The notes: a model not told the origin generated them from the letters alone. A DNA stretch of 64,000 bases from Blastococcus saxobsidens DD2 (GCF_000284015.1 NC_016943.1:3079541-3143540), one strand, 5' to 3'; positions 1 to 10,614 are shown, counted from the stretch's first letter. Made by a program: numbers and translations.

Positions 1-295
1 GCGCCTCCTCCACGGGCAGCCGGACGAGCTCCCCGAGCCCGCCGGCGGTGGTCGACGACGTGTCGAACACGCTCCGGTCGAGGCCGGCCGAGAACGCCCG
101 CCCCTCGCCCCGGACCACGACGACGCGGACGTCGTCGTCGAGCGAGGCACCGACCTCGGCCAGCGCCGACCAGGTGGCCGGCGTCTGCGCGTTGAGCTGG
201 TCCGGGCGGTCCAGGGTGACGGTGAGGACGGCGCCGTCGCGGCTGGTGCGCACCCAGCCGGATGCGGAGCGGGAACCCGTGGGGTCTGCGGTCAC
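1..295 (-). CDS. enoyl-CoA hydratase/isomerase family protein (partial)
   Basis: Crotonase-fold protein cut by the left edge; only the first 98 codons are present. From the GTG at 295 the protein shows a first beta-strand region ending TLDRPDQLNA, then the crotonase oxyanion-hole segment GRAFSAGLD (about residues 65-73), equivalent to the FSAGADL motif of the family. The family handles acyl-CoA thioesters (hydration, isomerisation); the substrate cannot be told, because the catalytic Glu region lies outside. A GGCAGGGG stretch just upstream can serve as ribosome site. It follows the small HTH gene on the same strand; in M. tuberculosis an enoyl-CoA hydratase (echA12) likewise sits next to an ABC-F gene and a short HTH gene. 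Confidence 0.85.
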   Translation of the reverse strand, partial: MTADPTGSRSASGWVRTSRDGAVLTVTLDRPDQLNAQTPATWSALAEVGASLDDDVRVVVVRGEGRAFSAGLDRSVFDTSSTTAGGLGELVRLPVEEA

Positions 296-368
296 GCCCC
301 TGCCCCGCTGACGCTCGTCAGGCGCGGACCGCGCGGTGCTGTGCCCACCGGTTCGTTCGCGAGCTCAC

Positions 369-596
369 TCACGTCTTCTTGCTGTTCCGGTTGGCCCCAC
401 CGCGGCTGCGCAGCGAGGCCCCGGACTCCGACAGCAGCCGGTGCACGAACCCGTAGGACCGGTTCGTCGAGGTGGCGAGCGACCGGATGCTCTCGCCCTC
501 GTCGTACCGCTTGCGCAGCTCGTCGGCGAGCGTCGACCGGTCTCCGCCGGTGATCCGCTTGCCCTTGCCGAGGTCCGCAGTGCTCGTGTCGGCCAT
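369..596 (-). CDS. small helix-turn-helix protein (Rv1473A-like)
   Basis: 75-residue basic protein. Residues about 20-60 form a helix-turn-helix: LADELRKRYDEGESIRSLA is the first helix pair and TNRSYGFVHRLLSESG the recognition helix, followed by a basic Arg/Gly/Lys tail (RSRGGANRNSKK). This matches a short HTH family conserved through Actinobacteria (Rv1473A in M. tuberculosis). The start at 596 is chosen because GGAGGGGAG lies just upstream and the HTH family starts here; the open frame extends further upstream but is arginine-rich non-native sequence. It probably binds DNA as a transcriptional regulator, but no target is known. It lies between an ABC-F ATPase gene and a crotonase gene, all on the minus strand. 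Confidence 0.85.
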   Translation of the reverse strand: MADTSTADLGKGKRITGGDRSTLADELRKRYDEGESIRSLATSTNRSYGFVHRLLSESGASLRSRGGANRNSKKT

Positions 597-757
597 GGCT
601 CCCCTCCGTGTCGGCCGCCGGCCGGCAGTGCCGGCCCGTGCGGCGGCCCGTTGTTGGCTGTCGCCCTGGTGCCGCCGTCCCGTCGACCACGGCTCCCGCG
701 CACCCATGATCACCCAGACCCGACACGTCGGCCACGCGAAGCGGTGCCGTCCCGAGC

Positions 758-970
758 GGGGGCCGGAGGCTCCCCGAGGGACGACGCGGACGCGCGGCCC
801 CCCGCCGGGGACGGCTCCTGGTCGCGGCACCGAGGTGAGCCGCCCTCGCGAGGCGGCGCGAGGAGTGGGGGCCGGAGGCTCCCGCGATCGAGTGCCGGGA
901 GCGGCTCAGTGCATCGGGGGGACGGCACGTGGCCGCGGCCGGAGGCCGGAGGCCGGAGGCCGGGGGCCGA
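758..970. repeat. GGCCGGA-rich repeats in the 597-977 gap
   Basis: The 381-nt gap between the HTH gene and the ABC-F stop has no convincing gene. It holds two copies of the 17-mer GGGGGCCGGAGGCTCCC (758-774 and 867-883) and, just past the ABC-F stop, three perfect tandem copies of GGCCGGA (937-957) plus an imperfect fourth. A small stem GCCGCC/GGCGGC lies at 839-857 and could end ABC-F transcription. Nothing else is recognised; the HTH promoter must also lie here. Confidence 0.5.
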
Positions 971-977
971 CAGTGTG

Positions 978-2579
978 TCAGGCGAGTTCGACCAGGTCGG
1001 CGAGGTCCTCGCTCCAGGCGTCCTCGGTGCCGTCGGGCAGCAGGATCACCTTGTCCGGGCTCAGTGCGCGCACCGCGCCCTCGTCGTGGGTGACCAGCAC
1101 GATCGCCCCGGCGTAGGTGCGCAGTGCCTCGAGGACCTGCTCGCGGCTGGCCGGGTCGAGGTTGTTGGTCGGCTCGTCGAGCAGCAGCACGTTGGCGCCC
1201 GAGACGACCAGGATGGCCATGGCCAGCCGGGTCCGCTCGCCGCCCGACAGGGTGCCGGTGCGCTGGTCGACGGTCTCACCGGAGAAGAGGAAGGCCCCGA
1301 GGATGCGGCGGAGTTCGGTGTCGGTGCTGTCCGGCGCCGACGAGCGCATGTTCTCCAGCAGCGTGCGGTCCATGTCCAGGGTTTCGTGCTCCTGGGCGTA
1401 GTAGCCGACGCGCAGCCCGTGCCCCGCCTTCACCTCACCGGTGTCCGGGGCCTCGGTGCCGGCCAGCATCCGCAGCAGCGTGGTCTTCCCGGCCCCGTTC
1501 AGCCCGAGCACGACGACCCGCGCGCCCTTGTCCACGGCCAGGTCGACGTCGGTGAAGATCTCCAGCGAGCCGTAGCTCTTGGACAGGCCCTCGGCGGTCA
1601 GCGGCGTCCGGCCGCACGCCGCCGGCGTCGGGAAGCGGAGCTTGGCGACCTTGTCCTGCACCCGGACGTCGGCCAGGCCGGCGGCGAGCCGCTCGGCCCG
1701 CTTGTCCATGCTCTTGGCGGCCTTGGCCTTCGTCGCCTTGGCGCGCATCTTGTCCGCCTGCGCGCTGAGCGTGTCGATCTTGCGCTCGGTGTTCGCCCGC
1801 TCCTGCTTGCGACGGCGCTCGTCGGTCTCCCGCTGCGCGAGGTACGGCTTCCAGCCCAGGTTGTAGATGTCGACGGTCGCCCGGTTGGCGTCCAGGTGCC
1901 ACACCTTGTTGACGACGGCGTCGAGCAGCTCGACGTCGTGACTGATGACGATCAGGCCGCCCCTGTGGCTGGACAGGAAGCCCTTCAGCCAGGTGATCGA
2001 GTCGCCGTCGAGGTGGTTGGTCGGCTCGTCCAGCAGCAGGGTCTCGGCGTCGGAGAACAGGATGCGGGCCAGCTCCACCCGGCGGCGCTGACCGCCGGAC
2101 AGGGTGCGCAGCGGCTGCGTCAGGACGCGATCGGGGAGGCCGAGGTTGGTGCAGATGCGGGCAGCATCGCTCTCCGCGGCGTACCCGCCGAGCGCGGCGA
2201 ACTGGTCCTCCAGGCGGCCGTAGCGACGGACCGCCTTGTCCCGCTCGGCGTCGTCGGCCGGCTCGGCCATCGCGACCTGCGCCTTGACCATCTGGTTGCG
2301 CAGGACGTCGAGCCCCCGGCCGGAGAGGACGCGGTCGCTGGCGGTGATGTCCAGGTCGCCGCTGCGCGGATCCTGCGGCAGGTAGCCGATCTCGCCGCTG
2401 ACCTCCACCTTGCCCGCGTGCGGCAGCCGCTCAGCGGCGAGCGTGGTGAGGGTGGTGGTCTTGCCGGCACCGTTGCGCCCGACCAGGCCGATGCGGTCGC
2501 CGGGCTGCACGCGGAGGTTGGCCTCGCTGATGAGGATGCGGGCACCGGCGCGCAACTCGAGGCCGGTCGTGGTGATCAC
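978..2579 (-). CDS. ABC-F family ATPase (duplicated ATP-binding cassettes)
   Basis: 533-residue soluble protein with two ABC domains and no membrane segment, the ABC-F layout (translation factors/ribosome protection, EttA-like). Domain 1: Walker A GRNGAGKTT near residue 34, signature LSGGQRRR near 162, Walker B LLLDEPTNHLD. A lysine/arginine-rich inter-domain linker follows (about 245-310). Domain 2: Walker A GLNGAGKTT, signature LSGGERTR, Walker B LLLDEPTNNLD. The family acts at the ribosome E site; whether this member is housekeeping or antibiotic resistance cannot be told, but the conserved neighbourhood (Rv1473-like) favours housekeeping. The GTG start at 2579 lies 7 nt behind a TACCCT -10 box (2587-2592) with no Shine-Dalgarno sequence, so the mRNA is probably leaderless. 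Confidence 0.9.
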   Translation of the reverse strand: MITTTGLELRAGARILISEANLRVQPGDRIGLVGRNGAGKTTTLTTLAAERLPHAGKVEVSGEIGYLPQDPRSGDLDITASDRVLSGRGLDVLRNQMVKAQVAMAEPADDAERDKAVRRYGRLEDQFAALGGYAAESDAARICTNLGLPDRVLTQPLRTLSGGQRRRVELARILFSDAETLLLDEPTNHLDGDSITWLKGFLSSHRGGLIVISHDVELLDAVVNKVWHLDANRATVDIYNLGWKPYLAQRETDERRRKQERANTERKIDTLSAQADKMRAKATKAKAAKSMDKRAERLAAGLADVRVQDKVAKLRFPTPAACGRTPLTAEGLSKSYGSLEIFTDVDLAVDKGARVVVLGLNGAGKTTLLRMLAGTEAPDTGEVKAGHGLRVGYYAQEHETLDMDRTLLENMRSSAPDSTDTELRRILGAFLFSGETVDQRTGTLSGGERTRLAMAILVVSGANVLLLDEPTNNLDPASREQVLEALRTYAGAIVLVTHDEGAVRALSPDKVILLPDGTEDAWSEDLADLVELA

Positions 2580-2711
2580 TGATCCCAGGGTAGGCGCTTC
2601 CCGGCCGATACCACGAACGCTCTCGGGGTGACATCGACGGCATCACCCGGCAGGGTCGGTTCCCAGCGACAACAGCACCATGCCGGCCGTGCGGACGACA
2701 GGATGCGGGTC

Positions 2712-4862
2712 ATGATCCCGCACGGGGCGCGCTGGGCGCCGGCCTGCCCGGTCTGCGGCCGGCCGGTCGGTGACATCGGCACGGGCCCGTGCCCGTCCTG
2801 CGGCCTCCCGGCCGCCGCGCAGTCCGCGCTGATCCTTGCCAGGATCGGGGCGACGATCGGGGAGCTCACCCGCGAGCGGGACGAGCTGCTGGCGACCCTC
2901 CGCGCCGCCGCGCCCGGAACCCCGACCGCCACTCCCGCCGCTCCCCCGGCACAGCTGCCGCCCGCCGCACCGCCGTGGTCCCCGCCCCGGCAGACCGGGG
3001 GGCCACCCCCATCACCACCACCACCACCACCACCCGCCGCCGCACCGCCGCCCGCCGTCCCGTGGCCGCCGCGACGTCGGCTCAGCCCGCAGCAGGTGCT
3101 GCTCGGCCTGGGTGCGCTCCTGGTGGTGGCCGCCGCGACCACGTTCGTCGCGGTGGCCTGGACCCGGTTCGGACTGGCCTTCCAGGCCGGCGTGTTGGTG
3201 TCCGTGACGGCGCTGGCCTGCGCCACCTCCGCGTGGGCGGCGCGCCGCGGGCTGCGCGCGACCGAGGAGTCGCTGGCGGCGGCCGGGGCCGCCCTGCTGG
3301 TGATCGATCTCGGCGCGGCCCGCGCCCTGGGGCTGTTCCGGTTGGAGGACGTCTCTCTCCGGCCCTGGTGGGCCACCTCCTGCGCCGTGGTCCTGGTCGT
3401 GACCCTGGCGCTCGGTCGCCGCACGCCGAGTACCGCCACCTGGCCGCTCGCCGCCCTCCTCGCCGCCCAGCCGTTGCCGTTCCTGCTCATGACCGACGAG
3501 GCCCTGACCGGGCCGGCGGGCGTCGCCGTCGCGCTCGCGATGGCGGCGCTCGACGTGCTCGCCGCGCAACGGTTGCGCCCCGGGATCGCAGCGGTCGCCA
3601 CCGTGCTCGCGGTCGGCCTCACGACGGCAGGCGTCCTCGGCGGGCTCGCCACCGCAGCGGGCCCGGGCGCGGCCGAGTCCTGGACGGCGACGGCCGTGCT
3701 CGCTCTCGCGGGAGCCGGTGCGGTGGCGCTCGACCGCTGGACCCGCTCGAGCCCGGGTCACCGCTTCCCGGCGCGGGTCCCCGGGGTGGTCGGGGCCGTG
3801 GTCGGCCTGGCGCTGGCCGGCTCGCTCCGGACGGTCGGGGACGACGGGTCGTGGATCGCCACCGGGCTCGGCCTGGCCGCGCTGACGGCCGGCGTCCGCA
3901 CCGCCGGCCGGACCGCCCCGACGGCTGGGTTGATCGCTGCCGGCGCAGCTCTCACCGCCGTCCACGCGGCGCTCCTCGCTGACGAGCAGCGCTACGGCGA
4001 GCTCGCCGTCGTCGCGCTGGCGGCGACCGTCCCCGCGGCACTGGCCGCCGTCCGGCTTCCGCTGCTGCGGCGGCCGTGCACGGCCGCCGCACTCCTGGCA
4101 CCCGTCGCCGCCGTGCTGCTCGCCCGTGCCGAGGACGTGCTTCCCGCGCCGGTGGCAGGGCTGCTCCTGGCCCTGCTGGCCGCGACCTGCTTCGCGGTGG
4201 CGACAGTCCGCGCCGGACGGCCCGAGGAATGGGCGGCAGCCGCCTCCGGCGCCGTCGCCGGACTGGCCGCTGCGGCCACGGGCGGCGCGGTGGAGGCCTG
4301 GGGGCAGGTCGGGCTGCAGCTGGGCATCGTCGGGGCGGCGGCCGGGGCCTACGCCGTCGTCGCCTCCCGCCGCCGCGTGGGCGTGGTCGCCGTCGGCGAC
4401 CTGGTCGCCGCCTCGTGGATCGCCGTGAGCGGGGCCGGCATCGAGACCCCGGAGGCGTACACGCTGCCCGCTGCGGTCGGCCTTCTGCTGATCGCCGTCC
4501 CCCACCTGCGGGCCGGGGCGTCCTCCTGGGCAGCCGAGGGCGCGGCCACCGGGGTGGCCCTGGTGCCGTCCGCGCTGGTCGTCGTCGCGACGCCGACCGC
4601 GCTCCGCCTGGTCCTGGTCATCGCCGCGGCCGTGGCACTCGCGGTCGCCGGTACCGTCCTGCACCGGCAGGCACCGTTCGTCATCGGTGCCGGCGTGCTG
4701 CTCCTCGTCGCCGTCGGCCGGCTCGGGCCCTATGCCCCGCTGCTCCCCCGCTGGGTCACCCTCGGAACCGCCGGGCTGCTGCTCCTCGTCGTGGGCGCCA
4801 CCTACGAGCGACGCCGGCAGCAGGCCCGCGAGGCGGTGGCCTGGGTCGTCCAGATGCGCTGA
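2712..4862 (+). CDS. polytopic membrane protein with N-terminal zinc ribbon (SCO7613 C-terminal domain type)
   Basis: About 716 residues. The N-terminus carries two Cys pairs (CPVCGRP and CPSCGLP, about residues 11-34) forming a probable zinc ribbon, then a short amphipathic helix (ARIGATIGELTRERDELLATL), a proline-rich linker (about residues 75-125) and a long run of Ala/Leu/Val-rich membrane helices to the end (some 20 by eye). This architecture matches actinobacterial proteins annotated as SCO7613 C-terminal domain-containing membrane proteins; function unknown. ATG 2712 has AGG 9 nt upstream; ATG 2703 is an alternative but its AGG abuts the start. Divergent from the ABC-F gene. The linker is encoded by a CAC/CCG microsatellite (about 3008-3055), a possible site of length variation. 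Confidence 0.8.
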   Translation: MIPHGARWAPACPVCGRPVGDIGTGPCPSCGLPAAAQSALILARIGATIGELTRERDELLATLRAAAPGTPTATPAAPPAQLPPAAPPWSPPRQTGGPPPSPPPPPPPAAAPPPAVPWPPRRRLSPQQVLLGLGALLVVAAATTFVAVAWTRFGLAFQAGVLVSVTALACATSAWAARRGLRATEESLAAAGAALLVIDLGAARALGLFRLEDVSLRPWWATSCAVVLVVTLALGRRTPSTATWPLAALLAAQPLPFLLMTDEALTGPAGVAVALAMAALDVLAAQRLRPGIAAVATVLAVGLTTAGVLGGLATAAGPGAAESWTATAVLALAGAGAVALDRWTRSSPGHRFPARVPGVVGAVVGLALAGSLRTVGDDGSWIATGLGLAALTAGVRTAGRTAPTAGLIAAGAALTAVHAALLADEQRYGELAVVALAATVPAALAAVRLPLLRRPCTAAALLAPVAAVLLARAEDVLPAPVAGLLLALLAATCFAVATVRAGRPEEWAAAASGAVAGLAAAATGGAVEAWGQVGLQLGIVGAAAGAYAVVASRRRVGVVAVGDLVAASWIAVSGAGIETPEAYTLPAAVGLLLIAVPHLRAGASSWAAEGAATGVALVPSALVVVATPTALRLVLVIAAAVALAVAGTVLHRQAPFVIGAGVLLLVAVGRLGPYAPLLPRWVTLGTAGLLLLVVGATYERRRQQAREAVAWVVQMR

Positions 4863-4900
4863 GCGGCCCTCCGACATGCGGCTGTGGAGTGGCACTCACT

Positions 4901-4930
4901 CCCGGCCGCGGCCGGGCTGCTGATCGCAGC
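4901..4930. terminator. hairpins between convergent genes
   Basis: The 16-nt perfect palindrome CCCGGCCGCGGCCGGG (4901-4916) is followed by a second small stem GCTGC-TGATC-GCAGC (4916-4930). It lies between the membrane protein and the convergent dodecin gene, so it could end transcription from either side. No T-tract, as is usual in very GC-rich actinobacteria. Confidence 0.4.
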
Positions 4931-4948
4931 GGGGCACAAGCCGGCGGT

Positions 4949-5158
4949 TCAGTCGTCGACGCGGAAGCCGATCTTCAGCGTGACCTGCACGTGGGCGACC
5001 TCGCCGTCGACGACCTGGCCGCGGATCTGCCCCGTCTCGAACCACTCGATGTTGTGGACGGTCTCCGCGGCCTTGCGGATCGCGGTGCGGATCGCGTCGT
5101 CCACACTCGTCGGGCTGGTCCCGACGACCTCGCTGAGCCGGTACACGTGGTGGGACAT
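4949..5158 (-). CDS. dodecin family flavin-binding protein
   Basis: 69-residue protein matching dodecin along its whole length: N-terminal YRLSEVVGTSPTSVDDAI, helix, then IEWFETGQIRGQV with the tryptophan that stacks on the flavin, and final strand VAHVQVTLKIGFRVD. Dodecins assemble as dodecamers that store or buffer riboflavin/FMN (and often CoA) in the cytoplasm. The start at 5158 is fixed by GGAGG upstream and by family length; the longer open frame upstream is not supported. Single gene, convergent with the membrane protein on its left and divergent from a lipoprotein gene on its right. Confidence 0.92.
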   Translation of the reverse strand: MSHHVYRLSEVVGTSPTSVDDAIRTAIRKAAETVHNIEWFETGQIRGQVVDGEVAHVQVTLKIGFRVDD

Positions 5159-5339
5159 GCGGACCTCCGGTGCGCTCCTGCGGCGAACACCACGCATGTT
5201 GCCAGAGGACGTGGGAGTGAGCGCCCGCGCAGCGCCTCGGCCGCTCCACCCGCCATGGGCGAGTCGTACTCGGTCACGGTCGGAGAACGATGACCGCGCG
5301 GTTGCCGCACCCGACCGCGGTGGCGACCAGGATCGTGGG

Positions 5340-5780
5340 ATGGAACGCCGTACCCGTTCGGTGCCGGCGCTGCTGGCGACGCTGGCGCTGAGCGCGTGCA
5401 CGGGTGCGCCGGCGCCCGTACCCACGAACTGGGAGCTGCACGGCGCGCCGGTCGACCGGCAGGAACTCGAGTCCTACGCCGGGGTGGAGCACTGCGGCTG
5501 GGCCTCGGCGGTGTTCCTGCACGTCACGTGGCCACCTGGCGGCGCCGAGTGGTACCAGTTCGTGCGCGACCCCGACGGATCGGTGAGCGGCGAGCTCGCC
5601 GACCGACTGCGCACCGACACCGAGCTGCCCGAGGATGCGGTTCCCACCGGGTACCTCAGCGACGCAGGAACCGAGCTGTGGCTGGCCGCCGACGTCCCGC
5701 CCGGGACGGCGTACCTCGTCGACACGGAGGACGTCGTCGAGGCGTGGCCGCGGGCCGAACCGGTCATCGGCTGCGACTGA
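5340..5780 (+). CDS. small hypothetical lipoprotein
   Basis: 146 residues. A positively charged start (MERRTR) is followed by a hydrophobic stretch and lipobox LSAC (Cys about residue 20), so it should be lipid-anchored outside the membrane. The mature part (about 125 residues) has two Cys that may pair (YAGVEHCGW and the C-terminal VIGCD) and aromatic-rich strands (VTWPPGGAEWYQF). I recognise no domain. The ribosome site is weak (GTGGG). Divergent from dodecin, convergent with sufT; no operon partner. Confidence 0.7.
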   Translation: MERRTRSVPALLATLALSACTGAPAPVPTNWELHGAPVDRQELESYAGVEHCGWASAVFLHVTWPPGGAEWYQFVRDPDGSVSGELADRLRTDTELPEDAVPTGYLSDAGTELWLAADVPPGTAYLVDTEDVVEAWPRAEPVIGCD

Positions 5781-5828
5781 TGCGGCCACAGGAGGCCGCC
5801 CCGGAGACGGCGATGCCCCCGAGGAGGA

Positions 5829-5847
5829 CATTCCGACCTACGGAATG
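5829..5847. terminator. hairpin between lipoprotein gene and sufT
   Basis: Perfect 7-bp stem CATTCCG-ACCTA-CGGAATG in the 96-nt spacer between two convergent genes. It can serve as terminator for the lipoprotein gene and for the suf operon arriving from the right. Confidence 0.45.
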
Positions 5848-5876
5848 CCCGCCTCAGGGACAACGTGTGGAAAGGG

Positions 5877-6272
5877 CTAGACCCGGAAGCCGAGCGCCCG
5901 CAGCTGCTCGCGACCGTCGTCGGTGATCTTGTCCGGGCCCCACGGCGGCATCCAGACCCAGTTGATCCGGATGTCGTCGACCAGGCCGGGGCCGGGGCCA
6001 CCGGTCAGCGCCTGGCGGGCCTGGTCCTCGATGACGTCGGTCAGCGGGCAGGCCGCCGAGGTCAGCGTCATGTCGATGATCGCGACGCTGGAGTCGCCGT
6101 TGCTGTCGTCGACGTCGAGGCCGTACACCAGCCCCAGGTCGACGACGTTGACGCCGAGCTCCGGGTCGACGACGTCCCGCATGGCCTCCTCGAGGTCCTC
6201 GAGCAGTGCCGACTTGTACGCGGGCACCTCAGGGGTCTGCTCGGTGCTCGCGTTCTCGGTGGTCTCGCTCAT
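5877..6272 (-). CDS. sufT: metal-sulfur cluster assembly factor SufT (MIP18/DUF59 family)
   Basis: 131 residues, last gene of the suf operon. Residues about 25-131 are a MIP18/PaaD-type DUF59 domain: VVDPELGVNVVDLGLVYGL is the conserved DPE-N-VDLGL block, followed by MTLTSAACPLTD with the conserved cysteine, and the C-terminal WVWMPPWGPDKIT. In other bacteria SufT-type proteins help maturation of Fe-S proteins, working with the SUF system. An acidic N-terminal tail precedes the domain. The ATG overlaps the sufU stop (ATGA) and GGAGG lies upstream, so translation is coupled to sufU. Confidence 0.92.
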   Translation of the reverse strand: MSETTENASTEQTPEVPAYKSALLEDLEEAMRDVVDPELGVNVVDLGLVYGLDVDDSNGDSSVAIIDMTLTSAACPLTDVIEDQARQALTGGPGPGLVDDIRINWVWMPPWGPDKITDDGREQLRALGFRV

Positions 6273-6772
6273 GACTGGCCTCCAGCCTGGGTGGTGGGGT
6301 GGCTGGCCGGCACCGCGGTCGTGTCGGCGACCGACAGGGCTCGGGCGCTGGCGTCCTTCAACGCCATCCAGCTCATCAGCGCGCACTTGATCCGCGCCGG
6401 GTACTTGGACACGCCGGCGAACGCGACGGCGTCCTCCAGCTCCTCCTCGAGCTTCTCGGCGACCGACGGGTCGCCCTTCGCCTGCATCAGGGTCACGAAG
6501 TGCTCGCCGGCCTCCAACGCCTCGCTCACCGGCTTGCCGACGACGAGGTCGTACATCGCCGAGACCGAGGCCTGGCTGATCGAGCACCCCATGCCCTCGT
6601 AGGACACGTCGGCCACCGTGTCACCGTCGAGCTTCACCCGCAGGGTCACCTCGTCACCGCAGGTCGGGTTGACGTGGTGCACCTCGGCGTCGAACGGCTC
6701 GCGCAGACCTCGCCCGTGCGGGTTCTTGTAGTGGTCCAGGATGATCTCCTGGTACATCGACTCCAGCTGCAT
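6269..6772 (-). CDS. sufU: SUF system sulfurtransferase/NifU-like protein SufU
   Basis: 167-residue SufU. The zinc ligands/active residues are visible: Cys38 and Asp40 in NPTCGDE, Cys63 in GMGCSIS, and Cys130 in ARIKCALMSW. The 18-21-residue insertion separating SufU from IscU is present. It takes sulfur from the SufS persulfide and passes it to the SufBCD scaffold. The C-terminal 25 residues are a low-complexity tail. ATG 6772 is chosen over upstream codons because sufS ends at 6783 and GTGAGG lies 8-10 nt ahead. Overlaps sufT by 4 nt. Confidence 0.94.
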   Translation of the reverse strand: MQLESMYQEIILDHYKNPHGRGLREPFDAEVHHVNPTCGDEVTLRVKLDGDTVADVSYEGMGCSISQASVSAMYDLVVGKPVSEALEAGEHFVTLMQAKGDPSVAEKLEEELEDAVAFAGVSKYPARIKCALMSWMALKDASARALSVADTTAVPASHPTTQAGGQS

Positions 6773-6782
6773 CAGATGCGCC

Positions 6783-8914
<2,132 letters not shown>

Positions 8915-8925
8915 CTTCTCGCTCC

Positions 8926-9291
8926 TCAGTTGGCGGCCGCGGCGGGGCGGGCGCCGTCGGCTTCGGTGTCGACGTACACGTCCTCCCCGTCCACGCGGAC
9001 CGGGTAGACGGGCACCGGCTCGGTGGCCGGCAGGTTGGTGGGCTCGCCCGTGCGCAGGTCGAAGCACGACCCGTGCAGGAAGCACTCGATGGTCGGGGCG
9101 CCCTGGAACAGCTCGACGTCGCCGTCGGTCAGCGGCACGTCGGCGTGCGAGCAGCGGTCCTCGAGCGCGTAGACCTCGCCCTCGAACCGGACGACGGCTA
9201 GGGCTTCAACGTGGCCGCCGGCCGCCAGCTCCACCCGCAGCGAGCCCGTCTCCTTGATGTCGGAGAGGGCGCACACCCGCTCGAAGGCCAT
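8926..9291 (-). CDS. Rieske-type [2Fe-2S] ferredoxin of the suf operon
   Basis: 121 residues, a stand-alone Rieske domain. Cluster ligands: C-x-H in EDRCSHAD (about 47-49) and C-x2-H in IECFLHGSCF (about 70-73). This is the family named non-heme iron oxygenase ferredoxin subunit. Its position inside the suf operon, with 3 nt to sufD and 11 nt to sufC, is typical of Actinobacteria; it may supply electrons for cluster assembly or be an early client, but its role is not established. Ends with an Ala-rich tail. Confidence 0.92.
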   Translation of the reverse strand: MAFERVCALSDIKETGSLRVELAAGGHVEALAVVRFEGEVYALEDRCSHADVPLTDGDVELFQGAPTIECFLHGSCFDLRTGEPTNLPATEPVPVYPVRVDGEDVYVDTEADGARPAAAAN

Positions 9292-9294
9292 CGC

Positions 9295-10614
9295 TCAGCC
9301 CACCTCGACGGGCTGGTCGTCCAGAGCGGGCAGGGCCCCCAGACGCTCGTCGATCGACGCCATCAGGCGGTCCTGCAGCTCGGGCAGGCCGATGTGCTGG
9401 ACGACGTCGGCGAAGAAGCCGCGCACCACCAGGCGACGCGCGGTCTCGGCGTCGATACCGCGGGAGCACAGGTAGAACAGCTGCTCGTCGTCGAACCGGC
9501 CGGTGGCGCTGGCGTGGCCGGCACCGACGATCTCGCCGGTCTCGATCTCCAGGTTCGGCACCGAGTCGGCGCGCGCGCCGTCGGTGAGCACCAGGTTCCG
9601 GTTGAGCTCGTAGGTCTCGGTGCCGGTGGCCGCCGGGCGGATGCGCACGTCGCCGATCCACACCGTGCGGGCGCCCTCGCCCTGCAGCGCGCCCTTGTAG
9701 AGCACGTTGCTGGTGCAGTTGGGCACCGCGTGGTCGACCCAGAGGCGGTGCTCCTGGTGCTGGGTCTCGTCGGAGAAGTAGACGCCGAACAGCTCGGCGC
9801 TGCCGCCGGGGCCGGCGTACTGCACGTTGCTGACCAGGCGGACCAGGTCACCGCCGAGGGTCACCACGACCTGCTTGAACGTGGCGTCCCGGCCGATGAC
9901 GGCGTCGTACTGACCGCCGTGCACCGCACCCGGCGCCCAGTCCTGGACGGACACGAGGGTGACCTGCGCGCCGTCGCCGACGAGCACGGTGACCCCGCCG
10001 GCGTACCGGGCCAGGCCGCTGTGGTCGAGGACCACGGTCGCCTTGGCGAACGGACCGACCTCGACGACCAGCTGGCCCCAGACGACCTCGTCCGAGCCGG
10101 TGCCGGCGAGGCCGAGGCTGACCGGGCGGTCCAGCTGCGCCTCGGCCGGCACGCGGACGACGTCGGCGCCGGCGCTGCGCTGGCGGGCCAGCGCGGCGAG
10201 CCGGTCGACCGGGTCGGGCAGGCCCTTGAGCAGCGGGTCACCCGCGTCGACGCGGGTGACCTCGACGCCCTCGGGCAGGTCGGTCGACCACGTCAGCCGG
10301 GCGTCGGAGTCGGCGCCGTCCAGGAGCGGCTTGATCCGCTTCATGGGCGTGAACCGCCAGGTCTCCTCGCGGCCCGTGGGCACGCCGAAGGCGTCCGGGT
10401 CGACCGAGGTGAACCGCTCGGCCGGCGAGCCGGTCGGGGTCGGGCCACCGTGCGAGTGCACACCCGGGCTCGCCTGACCCGCGCTGCCGGTGTCGGCGGC
10501 CGGGGTCGTCGGCGGGCCCGCCTGGGCTCCCACGCCCGGAGCGAACAGCTCCGAGGCGAGGGTGCTCGGCTGGGTGGTGAGGTCGGTCGTGCTGGTGTGG
10601 TCGGGGGCTGACAT
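9295..10614 (-). CDS. sufD: Fe-S cluster assembly scaffold protein SufD
   Basis: 439 residues. After a Thr/Pro/Gly-rich low-complexity leader of about 70 residues, the N-terminal helical part (REETWRFTPMKRIKPLL) and the beta-helix core follow; the C-terminal block NLEIETGEIVGAGHASATG with RFDDEQLFYLCSRGI is the SufBD signature. SufD pairs with SufB and SufC to form the cluster scaffold and is needed for iron acquisition. The ATG at 10614 overlaps the sufB stop (TGATG). The open frame runs far upstream inside sufB in another phase; that part is not protein. Next gene starts 3 nt downstream. Confidence 0.95.
   Translation of the reverse strand: MSAPDHTSTTDLTTQPSTLASELFAPGVGAQAGPPTTPAADTGSAGQASPGVHSHGGPTPTGSPAERFTSVDPDAFGVPTGREETWRFTPMKRIKPLLDGADSDARLTWSTDLPEGVEVTRVDAGDPLLKGLPDPVDRLAALARQRSAGADVVRVPAEAQLDRPVSLGLAGTGSDEVVWGQLVVEVGPFAKATVVLDHSGLARYAGGVTVLVGDGAQVTLVSVQDWAPGAVHGGQYDAVIGRDATFKQVVVTLGGDLVRLVSNVQYAGPGGSAELFGVYFSDETQHQEHRLWVDHAVPNCTSNVLYKGALQGEGARTVWIGDVRIRPAATGTETYELNRNLVLTDGARADSVPNLEIETGEIVGAGHASATGRFDDEQLFYLCSRGIDAETARRLVVRGFFADVVQHIGLPELQDRLMASIDERLGALPALDDQPVEVG

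Noticed and set aside
336-2582. Long open frame (748 codons) on the plus strand
   Set aside because: It is antisense to the ABC-F gene and its translation is Arg/Gly/Val-rich low complexity; a GC-bias shadow.
3008-3055. Run of eight histidine codons in one frame (CACCACC)
   Set aside because: The histidine frame is not the coding frame; the membrane protein reads this stretch as its proline-rich linker.
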